From the NCBI GenBank assembly GCA_031772625.1, contig CM062811.1:644690820-644754819 (forward strand): a stretch of DNA of 64,000 bases, written 5' to 3'. Source of the stretch: Pinus tabuliformis. Its lineage: Eukaryota > Streptophyta > Pinopsida > Pinales > Pinaceae. How positions within the stretch are numbered: the stretch's first letter is position 1; each line of letters opens with the position of its first letter. The translations under genes and the position numbers were made by a program. Shown here in pieces: positions 45,454 through 56,132 of the stretch. Below the pieces are notes generated by a model that had not been told where the DNA came from, made no database searches, and was given only the letters and a program-made list of their open reading frames with translations.

Positions 45454-45537
45454 TACAATTAGATACTAAATGGTACATTATACTCTCAAACATTCTTAGT
45501 TGTTAAATGATGGATTACTATTTCCTCCTGTTAAATT

Positions 45538-45898
45538 CTACACCAGTTTAAAAGGGGAATCTTCTCCGATAACCTTTCTTATCTCTTGAAGAACACATTT
45601 AGAGGTACAAGGATTCTCCAACCGAATATAAGGCATGCAATGAAAGCTGCATTCAAGAGATGGAGCATCCTTCCCTGGTATAGCCATCTCTTTTGTAAGG
45701 GTTGAATCCTTGACTATTTTTTTCTCTGCTATCGCTTCTAAGTTGTTTTTACTTTGTTTCAGATAGAAATTCCTAGAGATCCAAAAGCTCCCAGAGCCTT
45801 CCTTAAACGGATATCCTATATTTTCAAGGTTTTGTCCTAGTAATGGAGATGATTTCAGGCATAGATAATGGCATTTTTTATCAGTAAACTCAACCTCT
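45538..45898 (-). pseudogene. Minus-strand coding-like fragment, about 118 codons, unidentified
   Basis: A long stop-free frame with no start at its open end. It includes KKCHYLCLKSSPLLGQNLEN, IGYPFKEGSGSFWISRNFYL, EMAIPGKDAPSLECSFHCMP and VLQEIRKVIGEDSPFKLV, then TAG at 45540-45538. Composition is mixed and globular, unlike the neighbouring elements. Its open end coincides with the start of B2 homology, and the solo LTR lies just past its stop. I cannot name the family. It could be a terminal exon of an eroded gene or part of another element. Confidence 0.45.
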
Positions 45899-45929
45899 TA
45901 TAAGGACAATGTTTATGGAAATTATGGAA

Positions 45930-47515
45930 ATTATGGATATGAATTGGAGGATCCCTTAGGCAAAAAACCAGATACCTTTGAAGAGCTTACAGGGGAATAA
46001 GAAGAAGAACCCATTCCAATTGACCTAATGGCTGAAAATAGAAATGATAGAGGAGATAGAGAAAGAATTGAGGGTGCTTTTCCCATCAGAGAAACCAATG
46101 GGGATGCCAAGATGAAAAACATAAGCCCCTACGCTATTGCTCACTTCCATGGCCTGACCTTAGATTATCCATATACTTTCTTTTTTAAGTTCACTGTCAT
46201 ATGCAGAACTTATGATTACACCAATGATGATGAGAAGTTGAAATTATTCCCATCCACTCTTAAGGAAGCAACTTTGTGTTGGTTCATGGGTTTACCTGAG
46301 GATAGCATCACCACCTGGGCTCAAATGCAGCAAGCTTTCAACAGCAAGTATAGGGACTACTACAGGTTCAGAGACACTAAAGAGGAAATTTTTAGAATGA
46401 CATTGGGGCATGATGAGTCCTTAGAGGATTATGAGGAAAGGTTCCAGCTTAGCTACAAAAGGGACAGGTGCACACTTGATCTTGAGTCACTAAAGCTAGT
46501 CCTACTCAAGGGGGTCAAGGAAGATCTTCTAGATACCCTGAACCTGCTATCAGGAGGGGACATCTACTAGATACCATATGAGGATATCAAGACTGTCTTT
46601 AAAAACCATTCTAGGGTAGCTAGGAAAAAGGGTAGAGGTAGTCAAACATTCACCAGCTCATCCTCTTCCAACACATCTATAAAAGGTGAAATTGGGAACA
46701 TGTTGGAATATTTTAAGAGTGAAATGTTGCAAACCCTTGCCCTACAAATGGACACTATGCACATCAAGAGGAAGCAGGAGGAAGCAAAGAGAGCATTAGC
46801 CATCTTCTGCCCTAGATGCACAAGGAGGCACCCTAGGAATGAATGTCCATTAAACCTGATAGAAATCTACTCGGTTTGTGAAGAAAACCACTCCACAGAC
46901 AAGTGCCCTTCTCTACCTAGACTAAAAGTTGTGTATTAGGGAATTGAAGGGGTGACTGAACAACTCTGCTACATAAATCAAAGAAGGCCTCATGGGCCTC
47001 AACCGTACCAGCAGGGCATGCAAGGGTCATCCTATGCATATTACAACCCTAACCAAAACACATCCATTCCCTCTTGGGGCCCCCCTGCTCATCCCTCCTA
47101 GTCTACACCTTCTCCCTGGTCTTTTGCACCTCAATACTATTCCTAGCCAACCAACCATCCATTTCAGCCATATGCTCCTCCACAGCCTCAGTGGAATGCA
47201 CTACCCTAAGGGTGGAGGCCCCCATACAACAATGCTCCATATTTATTGCCTTCACCTCCTACTCAACCACAACTTTTACACCCTACTCCACCTAAACAAC
47301 CTCATATGCCTGCCCAACCAAATTCGAACCTAAACAACAGACAAGCATAGCAGGTCTATAATGAAGAGACATCCTACCCTGCTTATGCTATGGAAATTCA
47401 GAAAATCAACCTGAGGTCTGGGAGAGTACTCCCGGACAACCAAACTCCATCTCCACCTAGGGAGAGTGAGGAGGAAAGAGGAGAAAGTATGCCTAGAGTG
47501 AATCCACCACCCTTT
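45930..47515 (+). pseudogene. B2 gag
   Basis: N-terminal acidic segment, then the capsid domain (46028-46570): RIEGAFPIRETNGDAKMKNI, DSITTWAQMQQAFNSKYRDY and LGHDESLEDYEERFQLSYKR. Two zinc knuckles follow: CPRCTRRHPRNEC (intact C-x2-C-x3-H-x4-C) and YSVCEENHSTDKC (first Cys is Tyr). A Pro/Gln/Tyr-rich tail and a linker (KINLRSGRVLPDN) lead to protease. Stops include those near 45998 and 46568. Confidence 0.9.
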
Positions 47516-48600
47516 CTTTAAAGGTTAACTCATCCAGCCCTGTTTACCCTAGAAGAGAATGAAATTCTAGGTGAATTCAAAAATCTATGTAAAAAAATTC
47601 CACTTCTGTAAGCCATTAAGGATGTACCTATTTACAACAAACTGATTAAAGAGAAGTGTTTCAAACATCTAGAGAGGTGAAAAAGAGACACCCATACCAT
47701 TAATTTCATTGTACAGTTGTCTGACTTAATGTTGGGGCAAGTAATTTTCCCAAAGTATTTAGACCCTGGAAGCCCTGTAGTAGATGTGCACATCAATGGC
47801 ACCATTGTCCCACATACCTTGATTGATCTTGGGGATGCCATTAATGTAATGACTAAGGATACCATGCTCAAGCTAAATCTCCAGGGTTCATTAAGAAAGA
47901 CCACGACAGTCTTTTAGCTTGCAGACCGATCCACAGTAGCCCCTGAGGGGATTGTTGAGGATGTGATGGTCTCCATTGACTCCTGGGAGTACCCTGCAGA
48001 CTTCCTAGTTCTCCAACCTAAGGCCAAGTTTAATGGTTATCCTCTCATACTTGGGAGGCCTTGGTTAGCCATTGTCGATGCCTACATCAGCTGCAGAGCT
48101 GGAAACATGACTATAAAAAATGGGCATCTATCCAAGAAGTTGGTCTTGTACCCTCCTACTCAGTCATGTTTAGAACATGATTTACCTTTATGGCTAGAAG
48201 AGGAGGAATAATATGAATTCTACTTTGCCCCACTCTATACCCTAGAAGTTTCCATGGGAGGAGGACAAATTGATGAAGATGACTTGATTGAACACATCCT
48301 CTAAAATCCAACTCCCAACACCTTGTCTCTAGAGGAAGTAGTGAAGGAAACCAAGAGAAACCACTATATTGAACTATTCTTAGCTGATTCAAACCCTACT
48401 CGTGTCAAGACAATAGAATTCGAACCTGAAATAACTCTAAAAATCAACCCCTCTCTTTCTGTACACCAAGAAGAAGAGTTATGGAACATGCTAAGGGAGC
48501 ATTTATATGCCTTTGATTGGAATTACAAAGATATGAAGGGAGTTTACCCCTTGGTGTCTACTCACCACATTTATATCAAAGAAGGTTTCAAACCAGTCTG
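47516..48600 (+). pseudogene. B2 aspartic protease and pre-RT linker
   Basis: IDLGDAINVMTKDTMLKL (47822-47875) has the D-L-G-A-x-N active-site form typical of Athila-like proteases, with Asp for the Ala. GYPLILGRPWLAIVDAYI (48033-48086) is the C-terminal motif. The linker ends in ELWNMLREHLYAFDWNYKDM, the usual approach to RT. Stops lie at about 47915, 48211 and 48302. Confidence 0.85.
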
Positions 48601-49480
48601 ATAACCCCAAAGGAGAATGAATCTAGCTCTCAAGGATATAGTCAAAGAACAATTGCAAAATCTGCTGGATGCAGGATTCATTTACCCTATCTCGGACAGT
48701 GAGTGGGTGTCTCCTTTGGTGCTGGTCCCAAAGGAAAATGGGAAGTGGAGGATTTTTGTTGATTACAAAGAGTTAAACAAAGCAATGAAGAAGGACCATT
48801 TCCCTCTACCTTTCATTGGCCAAGTGTTATATGGCCTGGTAGGGTAAAAAGATTTCTCTTTCTTAGATGGGTTCAATAGGTACAATCAAATCCATATTAG
48901 CCCAGAGGACTAGGATAAAACCACCTTCACCTATGCTTCGGGTACTTTCGCTTGTATGGTCCTTCCTTTTGGTCTATGCAATGCCCCTACCACTTTCCAA
49001 AGGTCAATCTTGAGTATCTTCATTGAGCTAGTCCTTGATGCAGTATAAATTTATATAGATGACTTTACACCCTATGGGTGTGCTTTCCAGGAGTCTCTCT
49101 CTAACCTAGGTAAGGTGTTGAAAAAATGCATTGAAATGGAATTATCACTTAGTCTTGAAAAATGTGAGTTCTTAATGACTGTATGGACTGTTCTAGGTCA
49201 CTCAATATCCCAAGAAGGACTGTAGGCAGACCCAAATAAGATAGGCATCATCAAAAGGGTCCCAAATCCACAAAAAAAGGGATGTCAAAAGCTTTTTAGG
49301 CTTAGTCAGATACTATAGGAGGTTTATAAAATATTTCAGCAAGTTAGCTTCTCCTTTATTCGTGTTATTCGCCAAATACTTTGAATGTTTATGGTCAGAA
49401 AGATGTCAAGAAGCCTTGGACACCCTAAAGGACAAGTTGACTAATGCACCTATTTTCTTAGGCCCAAATTGGGCCATTCC
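48601..49480 (+). pseudogene. B2 reverse transcriptase
   Basis: Motifs are LLDAGFIYPISDSEWVSPLV, WRIFVDYKELNKA, FSFLDGFNRYNQIHI (GYNQ changed to RYNQ), VLPFGLCNAPTTFQR and the active-site YIDDFTPYG (about 49052). The thumb region LVRYYRRFIKYFSKLASPLF follows after a frameshift near 49278. Stops include those at 48847, 48912 and 49047. Confidence 0.9.
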
Positions 49481-49960
49481 TTTCCATATACATGCTGATG
49501 CCTCTCACAAAGCCATAGGGGCAGCTCTAGGCTAGATAGATGACAAGCTACCTTATGCCATTTACTTCATCAGTAAGAATCTATCAAAAGTCGAGTTGAA
49601 CTACATAGTGATTGAAAAAGAGCTCTTGGCTTTTGTGCATTCATTGAATAAATTTAGGAATTACATTACTGGTTACCAAACATTTGTACATACTGGTCAT
49701 TCTGCAATTAAATAATTGATGAATAAACATGATGTAAATGCCTAGATTATTAGATGGTTACTTTTATTGCAGCAGTTTGATTTAACTATTATTGATCAGC
49801 CTGGAAAGGAGAATGTTGTTGTAGATTTTGTATTCAGATTGACTTTGCCTATAGGGGAGGAAGGAATGGTTTATTATCAGTTACCGGATGAAGACTTATT
49901 CACCATTTCAGTTCTCTCTCCATGGTTTGCTGACATAGAAAATGACTTGGTGTCTGCATA
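49481..49960 (+). pseudogene. B2 RNase H
   Basis: HIHADASHKAIGAALG holds the first acidic motif. It is followed by ISKNLSKVELNYIVIEKELL with the Glu helix, FVHSLNKFRNYITGY, and QQFDLTIIDQPGKENVVVDF. Stops at about 49535 and 49713. It leads into the spacer before integrase. Confidence 0.85.
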
Positions 49961-51104
49961 GTTTCCACCAAACTTGTCCTCCAAAGAAAAGAGCAATATT
50001 GTAAGGAAGAGCGCCCCATTCACTTGGATTGGAGGAAATCTCTTTAAGCTAGGCCCAAATCAAATTCTTAGAAGATGTGTCAGGGAGGAGGAAGTCTTTG
50101 AAATCCTTCTAAATTGTCATGATGGGCCTTATGGATTTTACTTTGCAGCCAAAAGAACAACATTCAAGATACTATGAGCTGGTTATTATTGGACCACTCT
50201 TCACCAAGATTTGAGGAGGTATACTAATCAATGTCATCGATGCCAAATGATGGGGAAACCTACCCCAAGGGATGAAATTCCTCCACAACAAGTGACTTTC
50301 GAGCCATTTGACAAGTGGGGCATGGATTTCATTGGGCCCATTGACCCTCCATCCAGATAGAAGTAGTACATCATTGTGTGCACTGACAATTTAACCAAGT
50401 GGGCTATAGTTGAGGCCATCAAAGTAGCAACATAAGAAAAGGTGGCTGAATTCTTAAGGGAAAATGTGTTTTATAAGTTTGGGTACCCTAGAGAATTGAT
50501 CACTAATCAAGGCAGTCAACTTACATCCCACATGATTGAGAATTTGTTAAGCCAACACAATATCAAGCACAGAACATCCACTCCTTACCACCCACAGGCT
50601 AATGGTCAAGTGGAGGTAACCAACAGAGCATTGGAAAGAATTCTGACCAAAGTGATTAGCAGCAGCAAAAAGGATTTGATAGATAGATTAGTTGAGGCCA
50701 CTTGGGCCTACAATACCACCTGGAAGACCACCACTAGTTCCAAACCTTATGAGCTAGTCTAGGGGAAGAAAGACTTGTTATCCATTGAATTAATACAACA
50801 CCTTAAGAGTGGAATCACGACTACATCTAGATCTCACCAGGGCACAACAAGAAAGATTTCTCCAGCTGAATGGGTTAGATGAATTTAGGATGCAGGAACT
50901 CCTGCACACAAAGGTGACACAAGTTTAAAGGAAAATTTGGCATGACAAGAATATAAGGGACAAACAGTTTCAAGAAGGTGATTGGGCTTTGTTGTATGAT
51001 TCCCAGTACAAGGATTTTAAAGGTAGGTTAAGGACTAGATGGTTAGGGCCTTATGTCATAGAAAAATGTCATGATAATGGTGTTGTATAGATAATAACCA
51101 TTGA
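49961..51104 (+). pseudogene. B2 integrase
   Basis: The zinc finger is decayed (CHDGPYGFYFAAKR, where one His is Tyr, then QCHRCQMMGKP). The DDE core shows KWGMDFIGPID (D), ITNQGSQLTSHMIENLL (the second Asp is Asn, a G-to-A change) and STPYHPQANGQVEVTNRALE (E). After 50762 and further stops, KVTQV, WHDKNIRDKQFQEGDWALLY and RTRWLGPYVIEKC form the C-terminal GPY-type module. No chromodomain. The core is the source-type of the reversed fragments at 6411 and 52626. Confidence 0.9.
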
Positions 51105-52602
51105 TACAGAGGGCTAAATCTCTTGGGTTAGGGCCCAACCCTAGCAACAAAGGTTCATCTTACTGTACTTGTATGCTTAGGTTATTTCATAGATTACTTG
51201 TTGAATTAATTTTGGCATTGTTTCATTGCAAGTATTATTGAATTTGATTATTTTGCTTCCATTTGTGCATAGATTTAGCAGTAGCTTTAGAGAGATAAAG
51301 GAATACCAGAAAGGCTGATAACAGGTGGTTCTTGCCTCACTCCTCCCTTTAGGGACCATGGTTTGAAGGAAAAACTCCCATTCAGCCCCAAAAAGACAGA
51401 ATTTTGATTTATTATGAAACTTAGGGTTTTCTGCTAATTAGGCTAGCATCTTAAGTTCTCAAGGATAGTTTTCAATTTTTGTTTCTTTTATCTCCAGCTT
51501 TTTATTATATTTCATGATGTTTCACAATAGGTTGCAAAGTATTTACATGCATGAACTAGGCGAATGAATGATGAAATTATGTTTTCTTATGTTGTTGGAG
51601 ATATTTCTTGTTTTGACATAATTTATGGGTAAATGCCAGTGATGCGTGTATTGCAGGAGTTTCAAGAGTGCATGGATATCTCATGTCAACAACCCCAGCC
51701 TAACCTCATCCATCCATAATCTCCAAAAGCGACTAAGTCCATAAACCAAGCTATCATTTCATAAGACCAACTTGCCATGCTTGTTAAGCAAATCCAACCA
51801 TCCTAAAAACTTTGGTTTGAGTTATGAGGAAGTCCTAGCCACTTCCTTGCCTTATTCCTTCCATCACTCAGCTTCCCTAAGCCCTATACCACTACCTAAA
51901 TCACTCCTTATGCTTTTGGCCTGATCCTGTAGGAATACAGGGGGTCCTATAGGTGCATTAGGACATCCTGTAGGATGACCTATAGTGGCATGTTTTTAGG
52001 TCGATTTGTGAAAAATGCATATAGAAAGATAGGAGAATACCCCTGCTTACCTCTCTAGCCTTCCAGACCTTCACAACGACCTCTCTCCACACCTAACCCA
52101 CTTGCCATACAATCAAGAAAAATTAACATTCACGTTTTCGCAAAAAGGACAAAAAGAAAAGGTTGTTGTGTTCATTCATATGCACAACAATAAAGTGTTT
52201 TGATTAGATCAGATAGCATGCTTAGGATAGTCAGGCTTCCACATGTGTTAGTTTAGAATTCTTCTGAGGTAAGATCTCTTAATAGATAGCTAGATGAGTG
52301 GTGTGTTTTAAGAATTTCTTTCAGTCTTTCATTACTGCAATAGATAATATTTCAATTCTCTCAATTAGGGCAAAATTCCCCTTTTTCCATTGGTAATAAA
52401 ACTTCTTCTAAATCAATAGAAGGTTAGTTTGAGAAACCCTAGTGGTCTATCGCCAGCTCATCAGTGACAAAGAGTGGATCCATTGCATGTATTTGTGTAT
52501 ACAACACTGTCACCTCCAAGTTTGTACGAACCCCGAGTTGATAAAGTAAAGTTGGTAGCCCCATGAGTTGCAACATTATTGCTGCAATACTAGAGCTCAT
52601 CA
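51105..52602 (+). repeat. A2 5' LTR, lacking its first 590 bp or so
   Basis: It aligns with 19990-21498. The GGTTAGGGCCCAACCC block stands only about 25 bp from the B2 junction, instead of about 614 bp from the LTR start. It ends GAGCTCATCA. Confidence 0.88.
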
Positions 52603-52603
52603 C

Positions 52604-52624
52604 TTTTTTGCGCCGTTTCCAGGG
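52604..52624 (+). other. A2 primer-binding site (tRNA-Asp type)
   Basis: TTTTTTGCGCCGTTTCCAGGG follows the LTR end, the best preserved of the three A/B PBS copies (it keeps GCGCCGTT). Confidence 0.75.
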
Positions 52625-52625
52625 T

Positions 52626-52976
52626 ATTGTAGGTCCAAGTGGTCTCAACTAATCTATATGCCCAATCCTTTTTGCTGCTGCTAATCACTTTGGTCAGAAT
52701 GCCTTCCAATGCTCTGTTGGTTACCTCCACTTTCCCATTAGCCTGTGGGTGGTAAGGAGTAGATGTTTTGTGCTTGATCTTGTGCTCTCTTAACAAATTC
52801 TCAATCATGTGAGATGTAAATTGAATGCCTTTCTCAGTGACCAATTCTCTAGGGTACCAAAACTTATAAAACACATTTTCCCTTAATAATTTAGCCACCT
52901 TTTCTTCTATTGTTGCTTTGTTGGCCTTGGCTTCAACCAACTTCGTCAAATATTCAGTTACCACCTCATTAAATAC
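52626..52976 (-). pseudogene. Antisense integrase-core fragment inside A2
   Basis: The minus strand encodes ATIEEKVAKLLRENVFYKF, LVTEKGIQFTSHMIENLL (catalytic Asp is Glu here), STPYHPQANGKVEVTNRALE and KDWAYRLVETTWTYNT. It occupies the same place and orientation as 6411-6762, directly after the PBS. The fragment therefore belongs to the family and is not a chance later insertion. Confidence 0.9.
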
Positions 52977-55075
52977 ATATCATGTGAAGTGAGATAAAGT
53001 GTGGTTTATGGATAGCACTTCAGACTCCTCCAAGAACTAATATTGGGAGAGAACATACCTCCTCAAAATAGATTAATTATACCCTATTTCCTTCCATAAT
53101 CAATGATAGACATGAGCATCAAAGTGCAGGAGGGAAGGCATTGACAACTATCCCATCATGGGCTAATCAAATTCATCCTTGAAGATGATCTACAAAACCT
53201 AAGACTCCCTATTAAATGGACAACCTTCAGAGACATGTAGGAAGGAGGAGAAATCCACGCTCTTGAATATGACAAAAACCCCACTACTAGGGAAAACGAA
53301 GAAGAAACAGAGGAGGAAAAAGGAGAATAAATAGAGGAGGAGAATGAAGAAGAGACAAAAGAAGAGACAGATAGGCAAAGTGAGGAAATAGAGGAAGAAG
53401 AAGAAGAGGAAGGTGGAGACAAAGAAAATAATGAGAAGGAAAATGGAAAAGAGGAAACATGACAGAAGGATGAAAAATGGTCTACAGTTCAAGGCAAAGA
53501 AGGGGAAGAATCACCAAGGGTATCTCCTGAACCCACAGAGAAAGAGGTAGAAACTGCTCTTAATTCCCTAAGTACACCTATAAAATAAAAATGGGAGAGG
53601 CAAAGACAAACCCCACTATACTTCAAGACAAGAAAGAGCACTAGGATTAGACAAGGGAGACCTCAAACCCCCACCAAAACTCCAATCGTCACTGAGGATT
53701 CACCAAAGAAACAAGAAAAGGAAACCCCTCTAGAGAAAAATCAGGGAGAAGGATCATTAGAACAAGCCTCTCCCAAATCTCCCATCATGTTAGGAGGCCT
53801 GTGACAAGGTCAACCTCATCATAGGGAAAAGGTCTCCTATAGGAGACATAGACATACCTACAAGAAGCAGATGCCATCCTATAGGAAACTCTGTCAAACC
53901 TACAGGAAACATAGAAAAGGGACCAAGAAGGTATTACTCAACAAGAAACAAAGAAAGAAGACCAAGAACTGAGAGAACATAGTCCATAGCCCAACCTTGG
54001 TTCGTACTATAGGTTCATTGAAGGAGGTAAGGCAATCCCACAAATGTTTGTGGTTACCCTATTCTTTGAAATTGAAAAAGAGAGGGTAAGGACACACAGG
54101 TGGATGCAAATTGCCAAATCAAAAGGGGTGGAGGATGTAGGCCACATGGAGGAGAACTTGAAGGATATGGGCAGAGAACTAAGTAGCATCAGGGACAAAG
54201 AAGTAATGATGAAATCTAAGCTAGAAGCAGAGAATGCATGGCTAAGGTGACAACTACAAGAAAGGGAAAGCTAGTTGGCAACTATGGCCAGTTTATCCTT
54301 GGAGGCAATCCAGTGCAATATGCCAGCAAAGTCTTATGCCTTGTATCTCAAGGAACAATGGATACAATTCCAAATCAATACTCTAGCACACAGAGGAACT
54401 ATGCCCTTCCAGGACTATAGACAATTCATTGATCTCTATGATCAAAGCACCATGGAAGATAGCGAAAAAATATCTGAGTTTTACCTACACAACTTGGCCT
54501 TAACAGATTTGAATGTATGGGACCCAAATTCAAAACTAGGAGACTTGCAATTGATGGCCTTAGCATCATGGATGAATCATGAGGAGTCAAGAGCTATAGA
54601 GATAAAAAAAAGGTAATGGAAAAAAGAAGAGACAACACCCAAAACCTCATTGCAAATGATCCCAAGCTTCCACCAAGGTACCTTGATGCACAAGAACAAG
54701 CAGTGACACACTTTGAAGACATGTTCAGATTGCTAAGAGATGAAAGCATGCAATATTTCCATAGGAGATGTAACACCTTGCCTTATAGCCTAAAAAACAG
54801 AGAATACCATTCTCCTGATAGAATGAGAGACGCATTAAATAGAACCCCCATGTATAAGCAGGCTCTACAAAGACTCAAAGTCAATTGGATTGGCTTGAGG
54901 CTCAGTCCACCATTGCTTTGAGGAATGTTGGAAGGAAGGACATAGGAATAATAAAGAAATAAGTGGGAAGATATAGAGAGGAAGGCAAGATTTTATTCAC
55001 AGGAAGAGGAGACTATAGCAGAAGCATGGGATGTCAGGGAAGCTACCAGAGTAATGAAGGACATGGACATAGATT
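52977..55075 (+). pseudogene. A-family ORF (A2 copy)
   Basis: Glu-rich segment (53280-53460), Ser/Pro/Lys linker with GEESPRVSPEPTEKE, then the conserved block MQIAKSKGVEDVGHMEENLK, SLEAIQCNMPAKSYALYLKE, MPFQDYRQFIDLYDQSTMED and LALTDLNVWDPNSKLGDLQL. A run of A (about 54604-54611) shifts the frame. It continues as NLIANDPKLPPRYLDAQEQA and DRMRDALNRTPMYKQALQRL, ending DVREATRVMKDMDID just before the PPT. Stops are scattered. I recognise no family. A structural gag-like role is a guess based on position and coiled-coil content. Confidence 0.65.
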
Positions 55076-55114
55076 AAGTTGCTCAGAGGATGAGAAACAC
55101 TTTCACTAGGGGGG

Positions 55115-55645
55115 TGATTATGAGGCTCATCATTGGGTAAATATATGGACCTTAATACACCTCCAAGCTTACTAAAGTCAACTATTCTCATAATTCCTTA
55201 CATGTTTTAATTATATTTTGCTTAATGAGATGAGTAAAAGTAAGATGTTATGTCTAGTGCTCTAATGTGCATTGATTGGAGGTCTTTGGAGAAAATTATG
55301 GCAATTATGGCTAATTAAGGTGTAGGAGCTCGAATGAGACAAGAAGGGGAGATTATAGGAGATGGATATTCCTCATTAAATCCTCACTCATTCGAATATC
55401 CTCTAATCAAATCACACTAGCTCAAAGTTGCAAGTAGCCGAGTCATGAAGATCATTGGCAACCAAGTTAGTGATAGTTAAAGAACCATTTCATCTTGAGA
55501 TTGGGAGGCAAGCCTCCCTAGATTTAAGGAAGTTGTTGGAAACTCCAGTTGTATATATAAGGAGGCCTAGAGCCTCATTAGGATTCAGATTTTTTATGCA
55601 AGATAACTAAGCACTTTCGAGTTGAAGGATTGTGGCAAAATGGTT
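55115..55645 (+). repeat. A2 partial LTR (first 530 bp) within tandem duplication
   Basis: LTR sequence from TGATTATGAGGCTCATCA up to GTTGAAGGATTGTGGCAAAA, where it switches to a second copy of the ORF end. The matching points in the next copy are all 1018 bp further on (55115/56133, 54645/55663). Confidence 0.85.
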
Positions 55646-55647
55646 GT

Positions 55648-56132
55648 CATCAACACCTACAACCTCATTGCAAATGATCCCAAGCTTGCACCAAGGTACC
55701 TTGCTGCACAAGAACAAGTAGTCACACACTTTGAAGACATGTTCAGATTTCTAGGAGATGACAGCATGCAAGCTTTCCAAAGGAGATGGAACACCTTGCC
55801 TTATAGCCTAAAAATCAGAGAATACCATTCTCCTGACAGAATGAGAGAGGCACTAAATAGAACCCCCATGTATAAGTAGGCTCTACAAAGACTCAAAGTC
55901 AATTGGATTGGCTTGAGGCTCAGTCCACCATTGCTTTTAGGAATGTTGGAAAGAAGGAAAGAAGAATAAGAAAGAAAGAAGTGGGAAGATATAGAGAGGA
56001 AGGAAGGATTTTATTCACAGGAAGAGGATACTATAGCAGAAGCATGGGATGTCAGGGAAGCCACCAGAGTAATGAAGGACATGGACATAGATTAAGTTTC
56101 TCAAAGGATGAGAAACACTTTCAGTAGGGGGG
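55648..56132 (+). pseudogene. Duplicated C-terminal part of the A2 ORF plus PPT
   Basis: Second copy of 54630-55114: NLIANDPKLAPRYLAAQEQV, HFEDMFRFLGDDSMQAFQRR and REYHSPDRMREALNRTPMYK, then a stop, and a PPT TCAGTAGGGGGG ending at 56132. It is part of the 1018-bp tandem duplication. Confidence 0.8.

Larger units (their letters stand above)
45905..51104 (+). mobile_element. B2: Athila-like gag-pol, both LTRs missing or truncated
   Basis: Order is gag, protease, RT, RNase H, integrase on the plus strand. No LTR or PBS precedes gag: homology to B1 begins in mid-gag at about 45930. At its 3' end, coding sequence passes directly into the middle of an A/B LTR at about 51105, so the gag-pol tail, PPT and first 590 bp of LTR were deleted. 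The text around the junction (ACAGAGGG) resembles the LTR (ATCAGAGGG), suggesting a microhomology join. More than a dozen in-frame stops. Confidence 0.88.
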
